From: Vibrio sp. SCSIO 43137
GTDB lineage: Bacteria > Pseudomonadota > Gammaproteobacteria > Enterobacterales > Vibrionaceae
NCBI RefSeq assembly: GCF_028201475.1
Contig: NZ_CP116384.1
Coordinates: 682,001 to 746,000 of the forward strand
Length of the DNA stretch: 64,000 nucleotides
Direction of reading: 5' to 3'
The notes beneath the pieces are model-generated. The model was given only the letters and a program-made list of their open reading frames with translations, had not been told where the DNA came from and ran no database searches. The stretch's first letter is position 1. Every line of letters begins with the position of its first letter. The translations under genes and the position numbers were made by a program. Shown here piece after piece: positions 54,112-64,000 of the stretch.

Positions 54112-54585
54112 ATGCCAAACATTGTATTAAGCAGAATAGATGAACGACTTGTTCACGGTCAGGTTGGTGTGCAGTGGGTCGGTTTTGCCGGAGCCAACAT
54201 TGTCGTTGTGGTTAACGATGAAGTTGCAAACGACGAAATTCAGCAAAGCCTTATGGAGATGGTACTGGTAGAAGGTATCGCTATCCGCTTCTGGACGGTA
54301 CAGAAAACCATAGAGACCATTCATAAAGCAGCAGACAGACAAAAGATCTTGCTGGTGTGTAAGACACCAAAAGATTTTCGCATGTTGATTGAAGGTGGTG
54401 TGCCAATCGAACAGATCAACGTGGGGAACATGCATTACATCGAAGGAAAAAATCAGATAGCAAAAACAGTTTCTGTGGATGCTGATGATGTCGATGAGTT
54501 TAACAAGCTAAAAGCACTGGGAGTGAGCTGTACCGTACAGGGCGTTCCGACAGAAAGTGCGACAGACATCTTTACTCTACTTTAA
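54112..54585 (+). CDS. agaV: PTS system N-acetylgalactosamine-specific IIB component
   Basis: 157 residues from ATG 54112, preceded by AGGA. An upstream in-frame start at 54040 would lie inside agaS and is not used. It belongs to the mannose-family EIIB with the phosphorylated His in IDERLVHGQVGVQW (H15). It receives phosphate from IIA (56302) and passes it to the sugar imported by IIC/IID. The end sits 17 bases before IIC. Confidence 0.93.
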   Translation: MPNIVLSRIDERLVHGQVGVQWVGFAGANIVVVVNDEVANDEIQQSLMEMVLVEGIAIRFWTVQKTIETIHKAADRQKILLVCKTPKDFRMLIEGGVPIEQINVGNMHYIEGKNQIAKTVSVDADDVDEFNKLKALGVSCTVQGVPTESATDIFTLL

Positions 54586-54602
54586 TTTTAAGGAGCAATA
54601 TT

Positions 54603-55379
54603 ATGGAGATAGGACTCATTCAGGCCTGTATGCTCGGCATACTTGCTTTCTTTGCCGGGTTAGACCTGTTTAACGGTTTAACTCACTTTCACCGCCCGGT
54701 GGTACTCGGACCTTTAGTGGGTTTGATTCTGGGTGACTTAAATACCGGTATTCTTGTCGGTGGTACGCTGGAACTGATCTGGATGGGTCTGGCACCACTG
54801 GCTGGTGCTCAGCCGCCAAACGTGATTATCGGTACTATTGTTGGTACTACATTCGCTATCACCACTAAAGTAGAGCCAAACGTTGCTGTTGGTGTAGCGG
54901 TACCATTCGCCGTGGCTGTTCAGATGGGTATTACGCTTCTGTTCTCAGCGATGTCAGCCGTGATGTCCCGTTGTGACGAGTACGCTGAAAATGCTGACGG
55001 AGAGGGTATTGAACGCGTCAACTACTTCGCTCTTGCGGTACTGGGAACTTTCTACTTCTTATGCGCATTCCTGCCAATTTACCTTGGCGCAGAGCATGCC
55101 GGAGCAATCGTTGAAAAACTGCCAAAAGAGCTAATAGACGGCCTTGGTGTGGCTGGTGGCATTATGCCGGCGATTGGTTTCGCGGTTCTTATGAAGATCA
55201 TGATGAAAAACGTCTACATCCCTTACTTTATTCTGGGCTTTGTGGCAGCAGCGTGGCTTGAACTACCTATTCTGGCTATCGCAGCAGCCGTAACGGCAAT
55301 GGCAATTATCGACTTTATGCGCAAATCAGAACCTACACCCCCAGTGGCAAAAGCAGAGGAGTTTAATGATGGAATCTAA
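54603..55379 (+). CDS. agaW: PTS system N-acetylgalactosamine-specific IIC component
   Basis: A 258-residue polytopic inner-membrane protein of the mannose-family EIIC (GTLELIWMGLAPLAGAQPPNV is the typical cytoplasm-facing motif). With IID it forms the translocation channel. AAGGAG lies nine bases before ATG. The stop overlaps the IID start by 14 bases. Sugar specificity is inferred from operon genes (agaA, agaS, kbaYZ). Confidence 0.92.
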   Translation: MEIGLIQACMLGILAFFAGLDLFNGLTHFHRPVVLGPLVGLILGDLNTGILVGGTLELIWMGLAPLAGAQPPNVIIGTIVGTTFAITTKVEPNVAVGVAVPFAVAVQMGITLLFSAMSAVMSRCDEYAENADGEGIERVNYFALAVLGTFYFLCAFLPIYLGAEHAGAIVEKLPKELIDGLGVAGGIMPAIGFAVLMKIMMKNVYIPYFILGFVAAAWLELPILAIAAAVTAMAIIDFMRKSEPTPPVAKAEEFNDGI

Positions 55380-56253
55380 CGTAAGCAATGAACTGGACCT
55401 GCGTAAGCAAAACGCCAAAGTACAACCGGCGCCGGGTGTCAGCGATGATGAATATGAAAACAAAACCGTTGGTGCAGAACTGACAAAATCGGACATCAAC
55501 AAAATGGCGTGGCGTTCTCTGTTGCTGCAAGCTTCTTTTAACTATGAACGTATGCAGGCTTCAGGCTGGTTATACGGCATTTTACCGGCGCTGAAGAAGA
55601 TCCACCCTAATCAGGCAGACCTTGCTAAGTCGATGAAAGGGCATATGGGCTTCTTTAACACCCACCCGTTTCTGGTGACCTTTGTGATGGGTATTGTGCT
55701 GGCGATGGAGCGCTCTAAGCAGAACATCAACAGTATCCAGAGTACCAAAATCGCCGTAGGTGCCCCTATGGGTGGTATCGGTGATGCCATGTTCTGGCTG
55801 ACTTTGCTGCCGATCTGCGGCGGTATTGGCGCTGACTTAGCCCTGCAAGGGTCAATTATGGGCGCGATATTCTTTATGGTGCTGTTTAACGTGGTGCATT
55901 TTGGCCTGAGATTTGGTCTGGCACATTATGCGTACCGCATGGGTGTTTCAGCCATTCCTATGATTAAGGCGAACACCAAGAAAGTCGGTCACGCTGCCTC
56001 TATGGTGGGTATGACGGTAATCGGTGCACTCGTTGCTACCTACGTTCGTCTGGCAACGACTGCCGAGATAACGGCGGGTGATGCGGTAGTGAAACTGCAG
56101 GCTGATGTTATAGATAAACTTATGCCGGCGTTCCTGCCACTGGTTTACACACTAGCCATGTACTCACTGGTTAAGAGAGGCTGGAGTCCGCTACGCCTTA
56201 TCTCAATCACTATGGTGCTGGGTGTGGCCGGTCGTTTCATGGGCATTCTATAA
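55366..56253 (+). CDS. agaE: PTS system N-acetylgalactosamine-specific IID component
   Basis: A 295-residue mannose-family EIID with a cytoplasmic N-terminus (MAWRSLLLQASFNYERMQASG, LKKIHPNQADLAKSMKGHM, FFNTHPFL are family hallmarks) and membrane segments at the C-terminal side. Either ATG 55366 or ATG 55369 could be used; both have GAGGAG upstream. It is inseparable from IIC in sugar uptake. A hairpin follows the stop. Confidence 0.92.
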   Translation: MMESNVSNELDLRKQNAKVQPAPGVSDDEYENKTVGAELTKSDINKMAWRSLLLQASFNYERMQASGWLYGILPALKKIHPNQADLAKSMKGHMGFFNTHPFLVTFVMGIVLAMERSKQNINSIQSTKIAVGAPMGGIGDAMFWLTLLPICGGIGADLALQGSIMGAIFFMVLFNVVHFGLRFGLAHYAYRMGVSAIPMIKANTKKVGHAASMVGMTVIGALVATYVRLATTAEITAGDAVVKLQADVIDKLMPAFLPLVYTLAMYSLVKRGWSPLRLISITMVLGVAGRFMGIL

Positions 56254-56266
56254 ACTGAGCACTGAA

Positions 56267-56286
56267 GGGCTGGCGCCTGCCAGCCC
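56267..56286 (+). other. Intercistronic hairpin between IID and IIA genes
   Basis: The 8-bp GC-rich stem 56267-56274 with 56279-56286 and its 4-base loop lack a T-tract. It sits 14 bases after IID and 15 before IIA, and could tune transcript stability or processing. Confidence 0.55.
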
Positions 56287-56301
56287 CTATAAGGAATAAA
56301 G

Positions 56302-56752
56302 ATGATCACAGTAATACTTTCAGGTCATGGTGGTTTTGCCACAGGTCTCGAAAAAGCCATTCATCAGATAATTGGTGAACAGGAGCAGTTCAGGGCTATC
56401 GATTTCCCGGTTGAGATGACCACAGAGCAGCTGGAGCTGGCAATGAAGCAGGCCATAACAGATCTGGATTCCGGAGACGGCATTGTATTTATGACGGATC
56501 TGTTAGGCGGAACTCCGTTCAGAACCGCTTCACTGCTTAGCCAGCAACGTAGCGATATCGAAGTAGTGACGGGAACCAACCTACAGATGGCCGCTGAAAT
56601 GTTGCTAGAGAGGGACGAACTGAACGTTGTTGAATTTCGCGATATGGCAGTGGAGTGTGGGCATCGTGGACTTACCAGCCTTGCCGCGCAACTGGGTAAA
56701 ACCGCTAACGGGCAGAAACTGAGCGAAACAGCGGTGACAGAACAGGAAGACG

Positions 56753-56763
<11 letters not shown>
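56302..56763 (+). CDS. agaF: PTS system N-acetylgalactosamine-specific IIA component
   Basis: 153 residues, mannose-family EIIA. The phosphorylated His is H9 in ILSGHGGFATG, with MTDLLGGTPFRTA as the companion motif. It receives phosphate from HPr. ATAAGGA precedes the ATG. The stop overlaps the start of agaA (if ATG 56753 is used), so translation is probably coupled. Confidence 0.93.
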
Positions 56764-58788
<2,025 letters not shown>

Positions 58789-58884
58789 TCTTTTTGTCAC
58801 AACTGAAATGATTTCATTCACCACCCCCTATGACTTTGAAGAGAATGTAATCCATTCTGTTTAAAAAGTGCTCACGGTGAATAG

Positions 58885-58913
58885 AGGAGGGACGTTTTGT
58901 TCCTCCTTTTTTT
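58885..58913 (+). terminator. Terminator of the aga operon
   Basis: The 8-bp stem 58885-58892 with 58900-58907 (one G-T pair) is followed by seven T residues, about 100 bases after kbaY. Confidence 0.85.
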
Positions 58914-59150
58914 CGTCTTGTGAATAACATTTTCGCAGCAGATCACAAGTACAAAACAAGGCATAGATCAGCTAGTTTTTACTACTATTTTTATCACTAA
59001 TAACTTGCATTTCTCTGCAGCTATTGCGCTGTCAGGCGAACACAAATTTCAACCCCTCTAGTACAGTTTTTTTATAATTATTTTGTTTATTTTGCTAATG
59101 GGATCTCTGGCACTAAGATCGATTTGATCTTGTACTTGAGGCTACTTTAT

Positions 59151-59164
59151 TTGATCTAAATCAA
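59151..59164 (+). promoter_or_regulatory. FNR box upstream of nrdD
   Basis: TTGATCTAAATCAA is an exact match to the FNR consensus TTGAT-N4-ATCAA. It lies 122 bases before the nrdD start. Anaerobic induction of nrdDG by FNR is known in E. coli. Confidence 0.88.
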
Positions 59165-59212
59165 CACTTTTAATTAGTGCTTCTCGTTAAATACGTCCAC
59201 AATATATAGTGT
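59165..59212 (+). promoter_or_regulatory. Tandem NrdR-box-like sites upstream of nrdD
   Basis: CCACAATATATAGTGT at 59197-59212 fits the NrdR box (ACACWATATATWGTGT) closely. A weaker CACTTTTAATTAGTG lies at 59165-59179 with one extra base. Centres are about 32 bases apart, the usual three helical turns between paired NrdR boxes. Confidence 0.65.
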
Positions 59213-59286
59213 TGGTCAGTTGGTTATATGCCCTATATGGTGTGTTTGTGGGTAATCTGTGGATATGCTAGGGGTAAGGAGAAACA

Positions 59287-61407
59287 GTGAAATTAGTCGT
59301 TACGAAACGAGATGGCTCTCATGCCCCGTTTACAAGGGATCGCATCGTTGCAGCAGTGGAAAGTGCCTCGACTCATATTGATGATGAAGTAACAATTTAT
59401 GCGAATAAAGTGGCCGAAGCTGTTGAGCAAAAGCTACAGGATCGCAATGAAGTTGATATTCAGGAAATCCAGACTCTGGTTGAGAACGAAATGATGCAGG
59501 GCCCTTATAAGGGCATGGCTCGTTCTTACATCGAATATCGTCACGACCGTGACATTGCCCGTGAAAAGAAAAGTGCCCTTAGCAAAGAGATTCAGGGTCT
59601 GATTGAGCAGAGCAATGCTGATCTCCTGAACGAGAATGCGAATAAAGACGGTAAAGTAATTCCTACTCAACGAGATTTACTTGCTGGTATTGTCGCAAAG
59701 CACTATGCAAAAACACACATTCTTCCACGCGACATAGTTAAAGCCCATGACGATGGTGATATTCACTATCATGATCTCGACTATGCGCCGTTTTTCCCAA
59801 TGTTTAACTGCATGCTGATTGATCTTAAAGGCATGTTAACCCATGGCTTTAAAATGGGTAATGCTGAAATTGACACGCCTAAGTCTATTTCAACAGCAAC
59901 GGCAGTGACTGCGCAGATTATTGCTCAGGTTGCCTCACACATTTACGGTGGCACAACCATTAACCGAATCGATGAGATTCTGGAACCCTATGTTACTGCC
60001 AGCTATGAAAAACACCTGAAGGTTGCTCAGGAGTGGGATATTCATGATCCTGAGGCCTTTGCAAAATCCCGTACAGAGAAAGAGTGCTACGATGCATTCC
60101 AGTCTCTTGAGTACGAAGTAAACACACTGCACACAGCTAACGGCCAGACTCCTTTTGTTACTTTCGGTTTCGGACTGGGAACAAGCTGGGCATCTAAACT
60201 GATTCAGGCCTCTATCCTGAAGAACCGTATTGCAGGCCTTGGTAAGAAAGGCAAAACAGCGGTATTCCCTAAACTGGTATTTGCTATTAAAGATGGCCTG
60301 AACCATCAGCCAAGTGATCCAAACTACGATATTAAGCAACTGGCTCTTGAGTGTGCTTCTAAGCGTATGTATCCGGACATTCTTAACTACGACAAAGTAG
60401 TAGAAGTAACGGGATCATTTAAAACCCCAATGGGTTGCCGTAGCTTCCTGAACACTTATGAAGAGAACGGCGAGCTGGTGCATGACGGCCGCAACAACCT
60501 TGGCGTTGTAAGCCTTAACCTGCCACGTATCGCTATTCAGGCTAAAGGTGACGAAAGCAAGTTTTATCAACTGCTGGATGAAAAACTGGTTCTGGCCCGT
60601 AAAGCGCTGGAAACCCGTATTAACCGTCTGGAGAGTGTTAAAGCGAGAGTTGCACCAATCCTGTATATGGAAGGTGCCTGTGGTGTACGCCTGAACCCTG
60701 ACGATTCTATTGCTGAAATCTTTAAGAACGGTCGTGCATCTATTTCACTGGGTTATATCGGTGTTCACGAAACTATTAATGCCCTATACGGCACTGGTGA
60801 GCATGTTTATGACAGCCTGGAACTTGCTGAGAAAGCGCTGGATATTATCCGTCATCTTAAGAAGAGTGTAGAAGGCTGGAAAGAAGAGACTGGTTACGCA
60901 TTCAGCCTGTACGGTACACCGAGTGAAAACCTGTGCAGTCGTTTCTGCCGTGTTGATACCAAAGAGTTTGGTGTAATTGAAGGCGTAACGGACAAAGGTT
61001 ACTACACCAACAGCTTCCACCTTGATGTGGAGAAGAAGGTGAACCCATACGATAAGATCGAGTTTGAAAGACCATATCCGGAAATCTCAACCGGCGGCTT
61101 TATCTGTTACGGTGAGTTCCCTAATATGCAGCGTAACATCGAAGCGCTGGAGAACGTGTGGGACTACAGTTACAGCCGTGTTCCTTACTACGGAACCAAC
61201 ACTCCGATTGATGAGTGTTACGAATGTGGCTTTGAAGGTGAGTTTGAGTGTACCAGCCGCGGATTCACCTGCCCTAAGTGCGGAAACCACGATGCCACTA
61301 AAGTATCCGTAACCCGTAGGGTATGTGGCTACCTTGGCAGCCCGGACGCAAGACCATTTAATTTTGGTAAGCAAGAAGAAGTTAAACGCCGGGTTAAACA
61401 TCTTTAA
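59287..61407 (+). CDS. nrdD: Anaerobic ribonucleoside-triphosphate reductase (class III)
   Basis: 706 residues. The N-terminal ATP-cone (about 3-90, KRDGSHAPFTRDRIVAAV) controls activity. The body is the glycyl-radical enzyme. The C-terminal zinc site has CYECGFEGEFEC and CPKCG, and the glycyl-radical loop is RRVCGYLG with Gly at about 681, the same as in E. coli. It reduces NTPs to dNTPs without oxygen, using formate as reductant. Start is GTG with AAGGAG upstream. nrdG follows. Confidence 0.97.
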   Translation: MKLVVTKRDGSHAPFTRDRIVAAVESASTHIDDEVTIYANKVAEAVEQKLQDRNEVDIQEIQTLVENEMMQGPYKGMARSYIEYRHDRDIAREKKSALSKEIQGLIEQSNADLLNENANKDGKVIPTQRDLLAGIVAKHYAKTHILPRDIVKAHDDGDIHYHDLDYAPFFPMFNCMLIDLKGMLTHGFKMGNAEIDTPKSISTATAVTAQIIAQVASHIYGGTTINRIDEILEPYVTASYEKHLKVAQEWDIHDPEAFAKSRTEKECYDAFQSLEYEVNTLHTANGQTPFVTFGFGLGTSWASKLIQASILKNRIAGLGKKGKTAVFPKLVFAIKDGLNHQPSDPNYDIKQLALECASKRMYPDILNYDKVVEVTGSFKTPMGCRSFLNTYEENGELVHDGRNNLGVVSLNLPRIAIQAKGDESKFYQLLDEKLVLARKALETRINRLESVKARVAPILYMEGACGVRLNPDDSIAEIFKNGRASISLGYIGVHETINALYGTGEHVYDSLELAEKALDIIRHLKKSVEGWKEETGYAFSLYGTPSENLCSRFCRVDTKEFGVIEGVTDKGYYTNSFHLDVEKKVNPYDKIEFERPYPEISTGGFICYGEFPNMQRNIEALENVWDYSYSRVPYYGTNTPIDECYECGFEGEFECTSRGFTCPKCGNHDATKVSVTRRVCGYLGSPDARPFNFGKQEEVKRRVKHL

Positions 61408-61422
61408 TTAAATCAGCTAAAC

Positions 61423-61447
61423 GCCTTCCCTTGTTAAGAGGGAAGGC
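61423..61447 (+). other. Hairpin covering the nrdG ribosome-binding site
   Basis: GCCTTCCC (61423-61430) pairs perfectly with GGGAAGGC (61440-61447), which contains the nrdG Shine-Dalgarno GGGAAGG, nine bases from ATG. The fold would limit nrdG translation relative to nrdD. Confidence 0.6.
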
Positions 61448-61456
61448 ATCTTTACT

Positions 61457-61933
61457 ATGAATTACAGTCAATATTATCCGCTAGATGTTGTAAATGGTCC
61501 GGGCACAAGATGTGCTCTTTTTGTTTCTGGTTGTATTCACCAGTGCAGGGGCTGTTATAACAAGTCGACCTGGTCACCTGATGCCGGCCATCCCTTTACT
61601 GATTTGATGGAAGATCAGGTAATTAATGACCTTAACGATACGAGAATTAAAAAGCGTGGTTTATCCCTTTCTGGTGGTGATCCCCTTTTTCCGGGCAATC
61701 TGCCTGCGATTTTAAGTCTGGTAAAACGGGTTAAATCTGAGTGTCCCGGTAAAGATATCTGGCTCTGGACAGGTTATCTGCTTGGCGAACTGACGGAAGA
61801 GCAGAAGCAGGTGATTGATTATGTTGACGTAGTGATTGACGGCAAGTTTGAACAAGAACTGGCCGACCCGAGTTTACATTGGCGTGGCAGCTCAAATCAG
61901 CAGATACACTACTTAAATCCTGAGCAAAAATAA
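61457..61933 (+). CDS. nrdG: Anaerobic ribonucleotide reductase activating protein
   Basis: 158-residue radical-SAM enzyme. The [4Fe-4S] ligands are in SGCIHQCRGCYN (CxxxCxxC, near residue 26), and GGDPL is the SAM-contact motif. It installs the glycyl radical on NrdD. Length is near E. coli NrdG (154). It follows nrdD by 49 bases, and a terminator follows at 61952-61979. Confidence 0.96.
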   Translation: MNYSQYYPLDVVNGPGTRCALFVSGCIHQCRGCYNKSTWSPDAGHPFTDLMEDQVINDLNDTRIKKRGLSLSGGDPLFPGNLPAILSLVKRVKSECPGKDIWLWTGYLLGELTEEQKQVIDYVDVVIDGKFEQELADPSLHWRGSSNQQIHYLNPEQK

Positions 61934-61951
61934 TTCATAAATTCATAAAGT

Positions 61952-61979
61952 AAGGGGTGATAAACTCCTTTTTCTTTTT
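61952..61979 (+). terminator. Terminator after nrdG
   Basis: The 7-bp stem 61952-61958 with 61964-61970 (one G-T pair) is followed by a T-rich tail. Confidence 0.7.
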
Positions 61980-62034
61980 GTTAACAAATGATACCTTGAG
62001 GTCACTAACTGAATTTCAAAGGGATGTGACTTTC

Positions 62035-63216
62035 ATGTTTTCACATTTACCAGCACCTCTACAGGATCCTATCCTCTCTTTATCCGTTGCCTATCGCAAC
62101 GATCCCCGTCCGGAAAAAGTTGATCTCGGCATTGGCGTTTATAAAAACAGTCAGGGTGAAACGCCTATTATGTCTGCTATTAAACAGGCGCAGAATAAAC
62201 TGGCGGACTCACAGACAACAAAAGCTTATGTCGGCTTGGCCGGTTGTGAAGTCTTTAATCAGTGTATGCTGGATCTGTTGCTGGAAGGTACTGATGCGGC
62301 CGAAAGAGTGTCAGCCATTCAGACACCGGGAGCCAGTGGCGGCCTGAGAATGCTTGGCGACCTGATACATGTGGCGCAACCGGATACCACAGTCTGGCTA
62401 AGCAACCCGAGTTATGTAAACCATAAACCTGTTATGGAAGCGGCCGGACTTAAGGTACGTCATTACCGCTACTTCAGCCCCCAGACTAAGCAGGTAGACA
62501 GTCAGGCCATGCTTGAAGATATCTCTCAGGCAGGCGCCAATGATGTGGTACTACTGCATGGCTGCTGCCATAACCCGACCGGGGCGGATATCGATTTTTC
62601 TGTCTGGAAAGCGGTAACCGAACTGGCTCAGAAAAACGGTTTTACCCCGTTTATTGATATCGCTTATCAGGGGTTCGGAGACGGACTGGAACAAGATGCT
62701 CAGGGGTTACGCTATATGGCGGATAATCTTGAGGAGTTACTGATCACCACTTCTTGCTCAAAGAACTTTGGCCTGTACAGGGAAAGAACTGGTGCTGCCA
62801 TTGTGGTTGGCAAAAATAAGGCAGAGGCGGATAACGCTAAAGGCAAACTACTACAGCTAGCCAGAGCCACTTATACCATGCCGCCGGATCATGGTGCTGC
62901 CCTGGTAAGAACTGTACTAACCGATGATAAGCTTACCGCTGACTGGAAACAGGAACTGGCAGAAATGCAGCAGCGTCTGGTGACTCTGAGAGGCGCTTTA
63001 TGCCATGAATTCCGCACAGCTCACAAATCGCAACAGTTTGATTTTATTGAAAGTCACAAAGGGATGTTTACTGTGCTAGGATTTTCACAGGAGCAGATGG
63101 CGACCCTTCGTGACCGCTTTGGTATCTATGGTGTTGGTGACGGACGAATCAATATCGCAGGGTTAACAGAGAAAGATATTCCCTATGTCGCTAATGCAAT
63201 TATTGAGGTTTCATAA
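62035..63216 (+). CDS. aspC: Aspartate (aromatic) aminotransferase
   Basis: 393 residues, PLP-dependent class I aminotransferase. The PLP lysine lies in TTSCSKNFGLYRERTGAA (near 245), and LGIGVYKNSQGETPIM matches the AspC N-terminus. GTG 61957 opens the frame, but ATG 62035 gives the standard N-terminus (MFSHLPAPLQDPILSL). It interconverts aspartate and oxaloacetate, which connects with the aspartase block, although it is 48 kb away in the window. TyrB is the alternative. Confidence 0.93.
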   Translation: MFSHLPAPLQDPILSLSVAYRNDPRPEKVDLGIGVYKNSQGETPIMSAIKQAQNKLADSQTTKAYVGLAGCEVFNQCMLDLLLEGTDAAERVSAIQTPGASGGLRMLGDLIHVAQPDTTVWLSNPSYVNHKPVMEAAGLKVRHYRYFSPQTKQVDSQAMLEDISQAGANDVVLLHGCCHNPTGADIDFSVWKAVTELAQKNGFTPFIDIAYQGFGDGLEQDAQGLRYMADNLEELLITTSCSKNFGLYRERTGAAIVVGKNKAEADNAKGKLLQLARATYTMPPDHGAALVRTVLTDDKLTADWKQELAEMQQRLVTLRGALCHEFRTAHKSQQFDFIESHKGMFTVLGFSQEQMATLRDRFGIYGVGDGRINIAGLTEKDIPYVANAIIEVS

Positions 63217-63240
63217 CTAAATTCCGCATTGGGAGCATAC

Positions 63241-63963
63241 ATGAGTAGTGGTAAGCCGGTATTTTCATTTTGTCTTTGTCTCGCTCTGACTGCCTGTGCG
63301 AATACAGGTAGTCAGGAAGTGGTCGAGCAGGTGGATGTTGTCACCGAAACAGATGTTGCACAAAGTCAGGGTAGTGCTGACCCGACACAGAGCCAGACGA
63401 CAGAAAACCAGCCTAAGCCAGAGATAGCTGCTGAACAGGCAGAACCGCCAGAAGTTAAAGTAGTTGAAACTCACATATTGAAACCAACCAAACCAGAAGT
63501 GAAAAGCCAGCCTGTAACGACGGAAACTAAAACCGCCAATGGCAAACTTATACTGGGACAAGAGGAGTGGTTGTACATTCCCGGTCTGGATAAGAGTTTC
63601 AGAGCTCAGCTTGATACCAGCGTAACGACCTCAGCGGTAAGTGCGCAGGAAATAACCAAGTTTTACCGCAACGGAACAGAGTGGGTGAAGTTTAAAATCG
63701 CCTATAAGCAGATCTCTTCAAATGAAATCAGCTTGCCTGTTTTGCGTTGGACAGACGTTAATGAACCAGATAAACGAAAGCCGGTAGTTACCTCATGGGT
63801 TCAGATTGGTGATGTACAGGAAGTGGCGAACTTTGCCCTTACCGACAGTAAGCAGATGTCCGCTCCGGTGCAGCTGGGAAGCAAGTTTATTTCATCCGTC
63901 GGTAGTGTTGATTTTCGTCGCCAGTTTATACAACCAAAGCGGCCGGAGCCTAAGCAGAATTAA
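63241..63963 (+). CDS. Lipoprotein with RimK-linked retropepsin-like domain, degenerate
   Basis: 240 residues from ATG 63241 (GGGAG upstream; TTG 63229 is the longer alternative). A lipoprotein signal ends ALTACAN, followed by a Pro/Glu/Thr/Gln-rich linker (about 25-95). The C-terminal domain (about 100-235) has LGQEEWLYIPGLDKSFRAQL and matches the PF05618 putative zinc/aspartyl protease family, but the catalytic DTGA motif reads DTSV. It is perhaps a non-catalytic relative. It is 24 bases downstream of aspC. Confidence 0.78.
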   Translation: MSSGKPVFSFCLCLALTACANTGSQEVVEQVDVVTETDVAQSQGSADPTQSQTTENQPKPEIAAEQAEPPEVKVVETHILKPTKPEVKSQPVTTETKTANGKLILGQEEWLYIPGLDKSFRAQLDTSVTTSAVSAQEITKFYRNGTEWVKFKIAYKQISSNEISLPVLRWTDVNEPDKRKPVVTSWVQIGDVQEVANFALTDSKQMSAPVQLGSKFISSVGSVDFRRQFIQPKRPEPKQN

Positions 63964-63981
63964 ACAGACAAATACTAGCCG

Positions 63982-64000
63982 GAGCCCGTTATGCGGGCTC
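63982..64000 (+). terminator. Terminator hairpin, cut by the window end
   Basis: GAGCCCG (63982-63988) pairs with CGGGCTC (63994-64000) after the lipoprotein gene. The T-tract would be outside the window. Confidence 0.6.

Overview
The window looks like a chromosomal segment of a Vibrio-type marine gammaproteobacterium (Vibrionaceae). This rests on the gene content: a tad pilus locus, a second KAS III, CreA, several chemoreceptors and GGDEF proteins, an aga operon, and split anaerobic enzymes with FNR-like boxes. Base composition is moderate, roughly 40-45% GC by eye, with a richer patch in frd. No rRNA, tRNA, CRISPR array, phage or transposase gene was seen. The replicon (large or small chromosome) cannot be told from the sequence alone.

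Layout: (1) 1-2201 is the distal end of a tad pilus operon (TadF-like, TadG-like with a VWA domain, A24 prepilin peptidase). (2) 2304-2903 is a TetR regulator with a palindromic operator. (3) 3134-14353 is an aspartate/fumarate respiration block: aspA, dcuA, a HypT-like LysR gene, frdABCD, a second HypT-like LysR gene and a second aspA. Aspartate would be imported in exchange for succinate by DcuA, deaminated to fumarate by either AspA, and reduced by FrdABCD. (4) 14436-16775 is a hemerythrin-PAS-GGDEF-EAL signalling protein. (5) 17-25 kb holds housekeeping genes: arfB, two HAD phosphatases, an FKBP isomerase, a DsbA-like lipoprotein, an OmpA-like lipoprotein, fhs and creA. It also holds a 265-bp inverted-repeat element, a 34-residue lipoprotein and small unknown genes. 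(6) 25.5-37.3 kb has a chemoreceptor, a YfaZ-like porin, modABC, trxC, a second fabH, a DUF1501/DUF1800 pair, and an SMR-like gene with a membrane-anchored GyrI-like gene.

(7) 37.6-42.3 kb holds a CHASE/PAS/GGDEF protein and a PilJ-type chemoreceptor. (8) 42.4-49.5 kb looks like a reactive-sulfur module: CoA-disulfide/persulfide reductase with a rhodanese domain, a DUF2892 membrane protein, a two-cysteine ArsR sensor, and an RND pump with its adaptor. (9) 49.6-58.8 kb is an N-acetylgalactosamine/galactosamine (aga) operon with two tandem DeoR-type regulators, a complete mannose-family PTS, deacetylase, AgaS, and both subunits of tagatose-bisphosphate aldolase. (10) 59.3-61.9 kb is nrdDG, preceded by a textbook FNR box and a pair of NrdR-like boxes. 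(11) 62.0-64.0 kb is an aspartate aminotransferase and a lipoprotein with a degenerate retropepsin-like domain; the window ends inside a terminator hairpin.

Anaerobic metabolism is the recurrent theme: fumarate respiration, class III ribonucleotide reductase, formate-tetrahydrofolate ligase, molybdate uptake, an oxygen/NO-type hemerythrin sensor, and FNR-type sites. Functions are assigned from family motifs read by eye. No database search was run.
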